A stretch of DNA of 64,000 bases, from positions 62,001 through 126,000 of the forward strand of contig RXID01022210.1 of the NCBI GenBank assembly GCA_005019695.1, in the 5' to 3' direction. The translations under genes and the position numbers were made by a program. Shown here one piece after another: positions 1-10,493 of the stretch. Numbering within the stretch: position 1 is the first letter of the stretch; each line of letters begins with the position of its first letter. The stretch is from Trichopus zeylanicus subsp. travancoricus (lineage: Eukaryota; Streptophyta; Magnoliopsida; Dioscoreales; Dioscoreaceae). The notes below the pieces were generated by a model. The model searched no databases, was not told the DNA's origin, and saw only the letters and a list, made by a program, of their open reading frames with translations.

Positions 1-377
1 AGTCTGTTGGTAGTTGTAGTGTAAACAGCATTCCATATAAGTCAGCTGAAAATATGCTAAGTATGCCATCCCATAATTTGAATAGTCAAGATGATGACAC
101 TGAAGCTTTTTCTGGGTCAGGAAGAGAACCATCTCTTTCTGTGGAAGAGGAATTTGCAACTGAAGTCCATCGACAAGAGTTGCATGCCTACAGATGCACC
201 ATAAAGGCTTTATATGCATCAGGGCCCTTAAGTTGGGAGAAGGAAGCTTTATTGACAAATCTTCGCCTCATGCTTCATATATCGAATGATGAACACTTAT
301 TGGAGGTACGACATTTAGTGTCTTCTGAAACAAATACCAGGCTTAGTTTACAGGAAACTATTCCCTGTTCATTGTAG
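1..377 (+). CDS. ENT-domain (EMSY N-terminus) protein, C-terminal exon, partial
   Basis: The reading frame is open from the left edge of the window (codons start at base 3) to a TAG at 375-377. The segment translated from about base 155 to 325 matches the ENT domain: an acidic leader, then HRQELHAYRCTIKALYASG, the diagnostic PLSWEKEALLTNLRL, and ISNDEHLLEVRHLVSS. In plants ENT domains occur in Agenet/Tudor-like chromatin proteins, where ENT often lies near the C-terminus; that fits a stop shortly after the domain. The gene starts outside the window, so the Agenet half cannot be seen. A GT at 306 (after HLLE) could be a splice donor, but VRHLVS continues the family consensus, so I read through it. 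The domain call is strong; the exact 3' end is less certain. The gene converges with the P450 gene at 14.3 kb. Confidence 0.75.
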   Translation, partial: SVGSCSVNSIPYKSAENMLSMPSHNLNSQDDDTEAFSGSGREPSLSVEEEFATEVHRQELHAYRCTIKALYASGPLSWEKEALLTNLRLMLHISNDEHLLEVRHLVSSETNTRLSLQETIPCSL

Positions 378-2198
378 TGTATCCATTTGCTTGAATCTGA
401 TTATTTTTCTATATATAAGTGGTTAATGCATTGTAAAGCAGGAAGGAAAATGCAAGTATCTTTGTATGTTATTGAGAGAGTAAATTCCTGTAGGAAAAAA
501 GTTTTGTACTATTAACTTCTCATTCAAAGGAATGAAATATTCTAGCAATGAAGGCATTCTGAAGCAAGTTTAGTGATTGTTTCATTTCCTGCATCTGGCT
601 GACCTGGGTATATTCTGGTTATGAAGCAATTTACTGAATGTATCTCTTGTACTAGTCAAATGGACAGCTAACCCATTCCAAGGACATGCTGTTGTGAATT
701 TATCTTTGCCAACTAATGCAATATTCTTTCTCAAGGTCTAGTGAAAAGCCATAGTACAGAATTATTTCAGATTTGGTAGGCATGAATCATTACGTATTAA
801 AGTATTGCTCAGGCCATTCTGAGACAAGATTTTTTCAGTTGATGATTGTTGCTTTGCTGCACTGGAGTTGTGCAACATATCTTTTATTTGGGTTGGGTGT
901 GAGCTAACCCTCTTTTCGATCATTTCCATCAATTTGCTTCACCAAATTGGTTTTCCAGCATCCTGGTTTGATCAATTGATACAGCAGTGTGAAGACATCT
1001 CCCTTTTGAGTATATTTTTTTTATACTTCCTATGCCTTTTTCAGGCCAAAGTTGGAGGCTTGTAAAGTTACTTCAAAGGTCCAAGATGATGGTGGGGTTT
1101 AACACCTATCTTGCACTTCAGAGGTTGTGTAGCATTGCAATATGATTATTGCAATTAAGTCAGAGTGGGTATTTTAATTTCTTTTTTTTACTTCAGGCCA
1201 TCAGTGAGCCTGTGATACATTTTTCAGAAAGAAACAAACTCAAGCTGAATTTAACTTTCTTTGAAGTTTCTATTCATCTTTATATTCTGTTCATTGCTTC
1301 CTTGTCTATTATCAGTCTGGGCTGATGTCTATTGTCTTCTACGTACAAGTTTAGGAAAATATTCAGAACCATATATCTCAGAGAGGTCGTATTTCTTATA
1401 TCCATTTTAGAGGTTAAATACAGTATGGATAAATTACACAGTATAAATATAAACTATTGAGTATATTTTGAATTTTTGATGCTCTGCTGGCCACTGTTAA
1501 TTGAATAAGTTCTAACAGTAAAATCCAATTTAATTGTTCATCTTCTGAGCACTTGAAAGTTCATAGTACTGTGACATGTATATTGCGTTATAGAAGCATT
1601 GAGGCAAATCAAAATTGTTCCATTTGATGATGATGGAGTTAGAGGAGAGTAAAAAAGGCTCATCTTTGTCTATATTAAGTGATATAGCTTATGGACAAAT
1701 GTGTGAATGATTTACAGTGAATTGATAACTTTGTCTATATTAGACCAGATTGCTTCCCTTGACTTAATAATATGTGGAAGATTAATGTGTCATCTTGCTA
1801 CTTTCTCAGCAGGAGTTTATAGGTAATGGACTGGTCAAATGCATAATCTATATCTTGCGGTTCCAAATTAGCTTTGTTCCACCACTTATTATGTCCCAGT
1901 AGGAAAGTATGTAAGAACTGTATACTGCACATAGAAATGTTTGTATATAAATTATTATCTGTGTTTCTACTTTCTAGTGTTGAAGGATAAAAAGGATTAC
2001 TACTAGATTGTTACTGTTTGTATTTTTGTTAGATTGATTCCTCTAATGTGGCAAACTGATCCATAGAATAACTGTTGCCACATTGAAAGCAGGTGAGAAT
2101 TATGAGATTGTAACTGAGCATAAGTAATTCTTGATCATGTTTGCAGTCATGAATGTCCTGAGTTTGCATTTTGACTAATCAAGCAGTTAATCTGGTTG
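378..2198. other. 3' flank of the ENT gene, no gene recognised
   Basis: AT-rich sequence with stops in all frames. It is either the 3' UTR and downstream region of the ENT gene, or an intron if that gene continues. A 65-codon frame at 868-1065 resembles no family I know. No repeats or RNA genes are seen. Confidence 0.5.
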
Positions 2199-2203
2199 GA
2201 AAG
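2199..2203. repeat. target site duplication, left copy (GAAAG)
   Basis: The five bases GAAAG immediately precede the 5' LTR and recur at 10489-10493 directly after the 3' LTR. An identical 5-bp duplication is the expected product of Ty3-type integrase and fixes both element boundaries. Confidence 0.93.
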
Positions 2204-4530
2204 TGTAACCACCCGTCACTCCATAACGGCCCATTACTCGGGCCCACAACCCACAACCCAATAACCGTCTCTATTTATAGGCAGCAACCACCCACTAAAC
2301 CCGGACGGATAGAGAGAGTCAAGGGACAATCGTTGGGGAGGCTTACGGAGTGGCAAGAAGATTTGGGACGATCGTTATCGAGATTCGAAGTAGGTTAAGT
2401 TACTTTCATTTGTTTTCTCCTTACCTCTATTCGAAGTAGGTGATGTTATTTTCATTTGTTTCTCTTTACCTCTATTCGAGTTAGGTTGAGTTATTTTCAT
2501 CCGTTCTTTCTTTACCTTTAAGCCTGAGACAAGTTCATGTTGAATAATCGATAAACTTAGTGACCCTCGTGATATTTAGGAGGATGATGATAACCTAGAT
2601 CTAAGCAAAACTGAGTAGAAATTAGATATGTTTAATTTTTGACGTGTTATACCGATCTATGGCGTGATTGATAGTAGAAAGATTAGAGGATTATATTTGC
2701 AAAATCTCCATTTTCTTCCCCGATCGTCCGCTGTGCTCCGGCGGCCGGCAGCGGAGGCGGCGGCGTGCGGCGCTGATGCGTGCGGGCGTCGTGCGTAGGC
2801 AGCACGGACCCGGTATCGACGTAGTTCTGGCGCGTGATACGGCGTCGGGGGCGGCCGGTGGCGTGCGCACGACTGCACAGGCCGGAGTCGGCCAGCGCGC
2901 GGGGCAACGCGGGTCTGGCGACGCCGGAGGCGGTGGTCTGGCCGCAGCCACGGCCCAGCGGAGACGTCGGCGTGCGGCGTGGCGGCGTGGCGGCCTGGCA
3001 GCGGGGCGGCCTGACGGTGTGATGGCCTGGCGGCGGCGGCGGCGGCAGTAGATTTAGGGTTAGGGTTTTGAGGAGGAAGAAGGATTAGTTTAATTAAGGT
3101 TTAACTTAAAGTTGATTATGGTTTTGGTTTAATTCGAAAGTTGGTTTCGGTTTGGTTTAGTTAAAAGTTGGTTTAGGTTTTGGTTTCGTTTAAAGCTGGC
3201 TTTGGTTTAGGTGGGGCTCAGAATCGGTTTTGGTTTAGATTCTGTTTTTGGAATTGGTTTAAATTAGACTTGAGGATTAATCGAACTAACGGTGAGGCGA
3301 ATGGTTTAGATCAAGTTAAGTAATCTGAATTCATGATTTGGTTCATTGAAGTGAGTCTGATTATTGCAAACTGGAATTGAAATTGAATGCAGATTAGATT
3401 GGAGGAATTTAGTAAGATCGATTAAATTGATTGATAAATTGAGTTGGATTTGGGACAGTTGAATTTATGATTGCGTCGAAATTTGATTAGGATACTTAAA
3501 TCTTATTGAGGATGAATTTGTAAGATAGGATCAAATTATGATTTATTTGGAAATCGATTGGATTGGGTATGACTTAGAATTTAAAGGGCTAATATGTGAA
3601 TCAAATGATATCGGGGACCTTTCAGAAGAATTTACTGTAATGATTAAATGTGGAATTATTAAGGACTTGGATGATGAATCGCTGGATCAATGGCTGTTGA
3701 TAATAACATGATAGATTGGAGGTTGATAAGGTGGAATTGATGGAAATTATTTATCTTGATGACGGAGTTAGGAGACGTGATCTGCTGTGTGATTACGGAT
3801 CACTACTCCCCTCAAACGTGATCTGCTGTGTGATACGGATCACCACTCCATCAAACGTGATCTGTTGTATGATACGGATCACTACTCCATCAAACGTGAT
3901 CTGCTGTGTGATACGGATCACCACTCCATCAGCGGTTGGGAGTGCAGAGTGGTATGACTCTGCTTGATAGGGGACGTGATCTGCTGTGTGATTACGGATC
4001 ACCACTCCATCAGTGGTTGGGAGTGCAGAGTGGTATGACTCTGCTTGGTAGGGGAGGCAGCCACACCCATAAGATATCCTTGTTGATTCATTTCTTTCTG
4101 TGGATGTTAGTTTACCTAATCACCTTTGTCGTCGAATTATTGTTGTTGCCACTGTGTTAATTTTATTGTTGCCACCAAAAATTGATCTCTCCTACTGTTT
4201 GGAGGAGGTAACTTCCTACTGAGCATTCGTGGCTCATTCTTTGATTGTTCCTATCCACAGGAGAGTAGCAGCCTGGCATAGGTGTCTACGGTAGCAGAAA
4301 GTACGTGCGCAACTATCTTTGGAGCTGATTTATTTATATGTTATTATATTTTTATGTAGGGGAAAACTTTTGAGGACTTGAGTATTTTCAGTGAGACCAC
4401 GTTTTGTTATGTTATCTGAACTATATTCGTATTGATGAAATAAATTTTAATTCTATGTATTCTGTAAATCTTTTATTTGTATGTTGTCCACTTGTGTTGT
4501 GGTTCGATCGGACACGACAGGGGCGTCACA
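2204..4530 (+). repeat. 5' LTR of the Ty3 element (2327 bp)
   Basis: Begins TGTAACCACCCG and ends GGGGCGTCACA. A TATTTATAGG box near 2272-2281 could serve as the LTR promoter. A strongly GC- and CpG-rich block lies at about 2720-3050 and ends in TTTAGGGTTAGGGTTTT. Three exact-period 39-bp tandem units occupy 3814-3930. The rest is AT-rich and non-coding; the small ORFs over the GC-rich block are compositional. Confidence 0.93.
3814..3930 (+). repeat. 39-bp tandem repeat, 3 units, in the 5' LTR
   Basis: Three head-to-tail 39-bp units, each starting AAACGTGATCTG and ending CACTCCATC, preceded by one degenerate unit. The period is a multiple of three, so both strands remain open here and give spurious repetitive ORFs. 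Confidence 0.9.
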
Positions 4531-4532
4531 TA

Positions 4533-4544
4533 TGGTATCAGAGC
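4533..4544 (+). promoter_or_regulatory. primer-binding site for initiator tRNA-Met
   Basis: TGGTATCAGAGC starts two bases after the 5' LTR. It is complementary to the 3' end of plant initiator methionine tRNA and is the standard minus-strand primer site of plant Ty3 and Ty1 elements. Confidence 0.9.
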
Positions 4545-4569
4545 ATAAGGTTTAAGAATAATATAGTTT

Positions 4570-7500
4570 TAAGATTTATTTCTTGTGGTGCGAGATATAA
4601 TTTTTATCGATAATAGAATTGTCTCTATATCGATCGATTCTGGCTTTACATATTTTTTTATTGCCCCTCACTTTGCTATCAAGTTGACTAGAAAGGCTGA
4701 ACCTCTAAAGACAATTTTGATAGTTGGAATACCTACTGGCGATAAAATGATTGTAGATCAAATATTCAAGTAGTGTGTTATTAGCATTGGAAACTAAGAA
4801 CCCACCATAGATCTAGTGCTATTAAATTTTAAGGATTTTGATGTCATTTTAGGCTTGGACTGGTTGACCGCTTATCATGCCAATGTTGATTGTTTGATAA
4901 AGGTAATAACTTTCAAACCACCTAGACAAGATACTTTTACTTTCTCCGGTATGTAAGAAAACTTTTCTCCTATCATTTCTTTTCTGCAAGCCCAACAACT
5001 ACTGATGAAGGGTTGCAAGGGGTATCTAGTTTTTATCTCTGAGGAGCTATTGAGTACACCTCGATTAGAGGACATTCCTATTGTCCGAAAGTATCCAGGG
5101 GTCTTTCTTGAGAAGTTATTAGGATTGTCTTTTGACAGAAAGGTGGAGTTTGACATAGACCTCAAACCCGGTGCAGCTTCGATCTCGAAACCCCCTTGTA
5201 GAATGACACCGGTGAAGTTAGTAGAGTTGAAGAAGCAATTATAAAAAAAAAAAAAACTTTTGGACAATGGTCACATACGCCCTAGTGCATCTCCTTGGGA
5301 TGCACCAGTCCTTTTTGTGAAGAAGAAAGACAGAACTATGAGATTATGCATTGACTACTGTCAGTTAAATCAAATCATAGTAAAGAATAAATATCCTCTT
5401 TCTTGGATTGACGATCTCTTTAATCAGTTACAAGGTACTCAAGTGTACTCGAAGATTAACCTAAAATCTAGCTATCATCAATTAAAGGTCAAGAAGGAGG
5501 ACATCTCGAAGATGCCTTCAGAACTCGCTATGGACATTACAAATTTCTTGTCATGCCATTTGGCTTGACCAATGCACCTGCTGTCTTTATGGATTTAATG
5601 AATAGGGTATTCAGGCAGTATTTAGATCAATTCGTCATTGTCTTTATAGATGACATTTTAATATATTCCAAGAGTCATAATGAGCACAAACAACATCTCA
5701 GAATTGTGTTGGAAACCTTGAGACAAGAGAAATTATATGCCAAACTTGGTAAGTGTGGCTTTTGGTTGTCGGATGTGATTTTCTTGGGTCACATGATCTC
5801 TGGTACTGGTATATCAGTGGATCCCAAGAAAATAGAAGCTGTGTTGGACTGGAAGAGGCCCCCCTAATGTAACTGAAGTGAGAAGTTTCCTTGGATTGGC
5901 AGGTTACTATAGAAGATTTGTAAAAGGTTTTTCCAAGATTGCTACTCTACTGACCCGATTGACTCAGAAGAATGTTAAATTTGATTGGGCTGAAGATTGT
6001 GAGCAAAGTTTTCAAGAATTAAAGAGAAGGTTGACTACTGCACCAGTGTTGCCCATACCTTCTGGTGGCGATGGGTTGGTGGTATACAATGATGCTTCCA
6101 TCAATGGATTGGGTTGCGTTCTAATGCAACATGGAAAAGTGATAGCCTATGCCTCTAGGCAATTAAAGGTCCATGAGAAAAATTATCCCACTCATGACCT
6201 TGAATTAGCAGCTGTCATTTTTGCACTAAAAATTTGGAGGCATTATCTTTATGGACAGACATTTGAAATCTTTACAGATCATAAGAGTTTGAAATATCTT
6301 TTCACTCAGAAAGAATTTAATATGAGACAGAGGAGATGACTGGATTTCCTCAAGGACTATGATTGCTCAATCAACTACCACCCAGGTAAAGCCAATGTTG
6401 TTGCAGATGCACTTAGTAGGAAATCGGTAGGATACTCAGCACATTTATTGGTAAGATGATGGAAGATCTTAGAAACCTTGGGAGACATGAAACTAACCAT
6501 TATAACAGAGACTCAACGAGGATTGCTAGCTGGATTGCGCCTAGAGTTAAAACTGGTGTTGAAACTTAAAGAGTGCCAGTTGAAAGATCCTAGGTTGCAG
6601 ACCTTAAAATTGAGTTAACTCAAAATTCTAAACCAGGGTTTGATGTGACTACTGACGGTGTGATTCGATATCAGAGTCGGCTGTGTGTCCCTGATGACTT
6701 TCAATTGAAGCAAGAATTGCTAAACGAGGCTCATCGCTCTCGTTTCTCAGTACACCCAGGTAGCACAAAAATGTACCGAGACATGAAGCAAAATTATTGG
6801 TGGCAGAGCATGCAGAGAGATATTGCAGAATTTATTTCCAAATGTTTAGTGTATCAACAGGTCAAAATTGAACACCAAAAACCAGCATGAAAGTTACAGT
6901 CACTCCCTATCCCTGAATGGATATGGGATCATGTGACCATGGACTTTGTGGCTGGGTTACCCTGGACAAGGAAGGGGTTGGATGCTATTTGGGTTGTGGT
7001 GGATCGGTTAACTAAGTCAGCCCATTTCCTTCCTATTAAGATGACCTACTCCTTGGACAAGCTTGCTGAACTAAATATGGAGGAAGTAGTAAAACTTCAT
7101 GGAATACCTGTTACCATCATTTCTGATAGAGATCCCAGATTCACTTCACGATTTTGGGGTAGTTTTCAGGAAGCTTTGGGGACGCAGCTACGTTTTAGTA
7201 CTGCATATCACCCTCAAACTGATGGTCAATCAGAGAGAACAATCCAGACCCTAGAGGACTTGCTGAGAGCGTGTGCTCTGGATTTCAAGGAAAGCTGAGA
7301 CTCATTTGTGTCTAGCTGAGTTCACCTACAACAATAGTTATCATGCTGGTATTCAAATGGCACCTTATGAGGCTTTGTATGGGAGGAAGTGTAGATCCCC
7401 GGTGTGTTGGACAGAGGTTGGTGAGAGGCAAATTTTGGGACCAGAGTTGGTTCAATTAGCTACCGAGAAGATTGAAGTGATTCGAAAGAGGTTACTCACA

Positions 7501-7974
7501 GCACAAAGTAGACAAAGGAGTTATGCTAATACCAGAAGGCGGGATCTGGAGTTTCCCGTGGGCGATCATGTTTTTCTAAAGATCTCTCCAACAAAGGGCG
7601 TGATGAGATTTGGGATGAGGGGCAAGTTAGCACCTCGTTATATTGGCCCCTTTGAGATCTTAGAGCGAATTGGAGCAGTTGCTTATAAACTTGCCTTACC
7701 TCCAGCCTTAGCTAATATGCATAACGTCTTCCACGTGTCAATGCTGAGGAAGTACATCCCAGATGCCACACATATACTATCATTTCAGCAGTTACAGCTG
7801 AGGGAGGACTTGACATGTGAGGAGCCGCCAATCCGGATCTTAGAACGAAAAGAGCATGTGTTAAGAAGAAAGGTGATCCCTTTGGTAAAAGTACAGTGGC
7901 AGCATCACTCTGTGGATGAGGCCATTTGGGAGAGAGAGGAGGACATCAGGGGCAAATACCCCCATATCTTTTGA
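4570..7974 (+). pseudogene. Ty3 pol remnant (PR-RT-RH-IN-chromodomain), multiply disrupted
   Basis: Protease: about 4600-4980 (IDSGFTYFFIAPHFA, an active-site DSG variant; then FDVILGLDWL), with a stop at 4771. Reverse transcriptase: about 5005-5867, with LCIDYCQLNQI, MPFGLTNAPAVF and the catalytic FIDDILIYSK near 5647; interrupted by a stop and an A-run at about 5242 and by frame changes near 5555 and 5865. RNase H: about 5878-6440. Integrase: HHCC finger at 6645-6890 (HPGSTKMYRDMKQNYWW); core at 6933-7298 with TMDFVAGLP, IISDRDPRF and the catalytic-Glu region YHPQTDGQSERTIQT. C-terminal module: 7273-7974, ending in a chromodomain-like segment (LVKVQWQHHSVDEAIWERE). Further breaks lie near 6337, 6888 and 7296. 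It cannot encode a functional polyprotein. Confidence 0.9.
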
Positions 7975-8015
7975 GTTATGCTCATTTTAAAATTTGGGGA
8001 CCAAATTTATTTAAC

Positions 8016-8025
8016 GGGGTAGGAA
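8016..8025 (+). promoter_or_regulatory. polypurine tract
   Basis: The purine-rich GGGGTAGGAA directly abuts the first base of the 3' LTR, the expected position of the plus-strand primer. One T interrupts the tract. Confidence 0.65.
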
Positions 8026-10488
8026 TGTAACCACCCGTCACTCCATAACGGCCCATTACTCGGGCCCACAACCCACAACCCACAACCCAATAACCGCCTC
8101 TATTTATATGCAGCAACCACCCATTAAACCCGGACGGATAGAGAGAGTCAAGGGACAATCGTTGGGGAGGCTTACGGAGTGGCAAGAAGATTTGGGACGA
8201 TCGTTATCGAGATTCGAAGTAGGTTAAGTTACTTTCATTTGTTTTCTCCTTACCTCTATTCGAAGTAGGTGATGTTACTTTCATTTGTTTCTCTTTACCT
8301 CTATTCGAGGTAGGTGGAGTTATTTTCATCCGTTCTTTCTTTACCTTTAAGCCTGAGACAAGTTCATGTTGAATAATCGATAAACTTAGTGACCCTCATG
8401 ATATTTAGGAGGAGGATGATAACTTAGATCTAAGCAAAACTGAGTAGAGATTAGATATGTTTAATTTTTGACGTGTTATACCGATCTATGGCATGATTGA
8501 TAGTAGAAAGATTAGAGGATTATATTTGCAAAATCTCCATCTTCTTCCCCGATCGTCCGCTGTGCTCCGACGGCCGGCAGCGGAGGCGGCGGCGTGCGGC
8601 GGCGTGCGGCGCTGATGCGTGCGGGCGTCGTGCGTAGGCAGCACGGACCCGGTATCGACGTAGTTCTGGCGCGTGATACGGCGTCGGGGGCGGCCGGTGG
8701 CGTGCGCACGACTGCACAGGCCGGAGTCGGCCAGCGCGCGGGGCAACGCGGGTCTGGCGACGCCGGAGGCGGTGGTCTGGCCGCAGCCACGGCCCAGCGG
8801 AGACGTCGGCGTGCGGCGTGGCGGCGTGGCGGCCTGGCAGCGGGGCGGCCTGACGGTGTGATGGCCTGGCGGCGGCGGCGGCGGCAGTAGATTTAGGGTT
8901 AGGGTTTTGAGGAGGAAGAAGGATTAGTTTAATTAAGGTTTAACTTAAAGTTGATTATGGTTTTGGTTTAATTCGAAAGTTGGTTTCGGTTTGGTTTAGT
9001 TAAAAGTTGGTTTAGGTTTTGGTTTCGTTTAAAGTTGGCTTTGGTTTAGGTGGGGCTCAGAATCGGTTTTGGTTTAGATTCTGTTTTTGGAATTGGTTTA
9101 AATTAGACTTGAGGATTAATCGAACTAACGGTGAGGCGAATGGTTTAGATCAAGTTAAGTAATCTGAATCCATGATTTGGTTCATTGAAGTGAGTCTGAT
9201 TATTGCAAATTGGAATTGAAATTGAATGCAGATTAGATTGGAGGAATTTAGTAAGATCGATTAAATTGATTGATAAATTGAGTTGGATTTGGGACAGTTG
9301 AATTTATGATTGCGTCGAAATTTGATTAGGATACTTAAATCTTATTGAGGATGGATTTGTAAGATAGGATCAAATTATGATTTATTTGGAAATCGATTGG
9401 ATTGGGTATGACTTAGAATTTAAAGGGCTAATATGTGAATCAAATGATATCGGGGACCTTTGAGAAGAATTTACTGTAATGATTAAATGTGGAATTATTA
9501 AGGACTTGGGTGATGAATCGCTGGATCAATGGCTGTTGATAATAACATGATAAATTGGAGGTTGATAAGGTGGAATTGATGGAAATTATTTATCTTGATG
9601 ACGGAGTTGCAGGGGACGTGATCTGCTGTGTGATTACGGATCACCACCCCCCTCAAACGTGATCTGCTGTGTGATACGGATCACCACTCCATCAAACGTG
9701 ATCTGCTGTGTGATACGGATCACCACTCCATCAAACGTGATCTGCTGTGTGATACGGATCACCACCCCATCAAACGTGATCTGCTGTGTGATACGGATCA
9801 CCACTCCATCAAACGTGATCTGCTGTGTGATACGGATCACCACTCCATCAGCGGTTGGGAGTGCAGAGTGGTATGACTCTGCTTGATAGGGGACGTGATC
9901 TGCTGTGTGATTACGGATCACCACTCCATCAAGCGTGATCTGCTATGTGATTACGGATCACCACTCCATCAGCGGTTGGGAGTGCAGAGTAGTATGACTC
10001 TGCTTGGTAGGGGAGGCAGCCACACCCATAAGATATCTTTGTTGATTCATTTCTTGCTGTGGATGTTAGTTTACCTAATCACCTTTGTCGTCGAATTATT
10101 GTTGTTGCCACTGTGTTAATTTTATTGTTGCTACCAAAAATTGATCTCTCCTACTGTTTGGAGGAGATAACTTCCTACTGAGCATTCGTGGCTCATTCTT
10201 TGATTGTTCCTATCCACAGGAGAGTAGCAGCCTGGCACAGGTGTCTACGGTAGCAGAAAGTACGTGCGCAACTATCTTTGGAGCTGATTTATTTACATGT
10301 TATTCTATTTTTATGTAGGGGAAAACTTTTGAGACTTGAGTATTTCCAGTGAGACCACGTTTTGTTATGTTATCTGAACTATATTCGTATTGATGAAATA
10401 AATTTTAATTCTATGTATTCTGTAAACCTTTTATTTGTATGTTGTCCACTTGTGTTGTGGTTCGATCGGACACGACAGGGGCGTCACA
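8026..10488 (+). repeat. 3' LTR of the Ty3 element (2463 bp)
   Basis: Same sequence as the 5' LTR apart from scattered substitutions and indels. It is 136 bp longer, mainly because it has five 39-bp units (9655-9849) instead of three, an extra diverged unit near 9929-9968, and a 12-bp expansion in the GC-rich block. It ends GCGTCACA at 10488. Confidence 0.93.
9655..9849 (+). repeat. 39-bp tandem repeat, 5 units, in the 3' LTR
   Basis: Five units of the same 39-bp repeat (195 bp) at the position where the 5' LTR has three. Diverged flanking copies lie on both sides. The copy-number difference arose after, or during, the last transposition. Confidence 0.9.
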
Positions 10489-10493
10489 GAAAG
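10489..10493. repeat. target site duplication, right copy (GAAAG)
   Basis: Identical to the five bases before the 5' LTR at 2199-2203. Confidence 0.93.

Larger units (their letters stand above)
2204..10488 (+). mobile_element. Ty3/Gypsy chromovirus (Tekay/Del-like), gag-less, pol broken
   Basis: An LTR retrotransposon with 5' LTR 2204-4530, internal region 4531-8025 (about 3.5 kb) and 3' LTR 8026-10488. Both LTRs begin TGTAACC and end GTCACA. A perfect 5-bp target duplication GAAAG flanks it (2199-2203 and 10489-10493). Internal order is protease, reverse transcriptase, RNase H, integrase and a chromodomain-like tail, which is the Ty3 order. The GPY/F module and tail resemble the Tekay/Del clade. 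No gag is visible: protease-like sequence begins within about 90 bp of the primer-binding site. The LTRs differ mainly by indels and scattered substitutions, so insertion looks recent, yet pol carries several stops and frameshifts. It sits in the region between the ENT gene and the P450 gene. Confidence 0.93.

Noticed and set aside
2657..3051. Several overlapping ORFs, rich in Arg, Ala and Pro, on both strands over the GC-rich block of the LTR (and again at 8486-8890).
   Set aside because: They are open in many frames because of GC-rich composition and belong to LTR sequence; no domain and no conservation of frame between the two LTR copies.
3050..3066. TTTAGGGTTAGGG resembling plant telomere repeat, also at 8890.
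   Set aside because: Only about two units, inside an LTR; at most a telo-box-like promoter motif.
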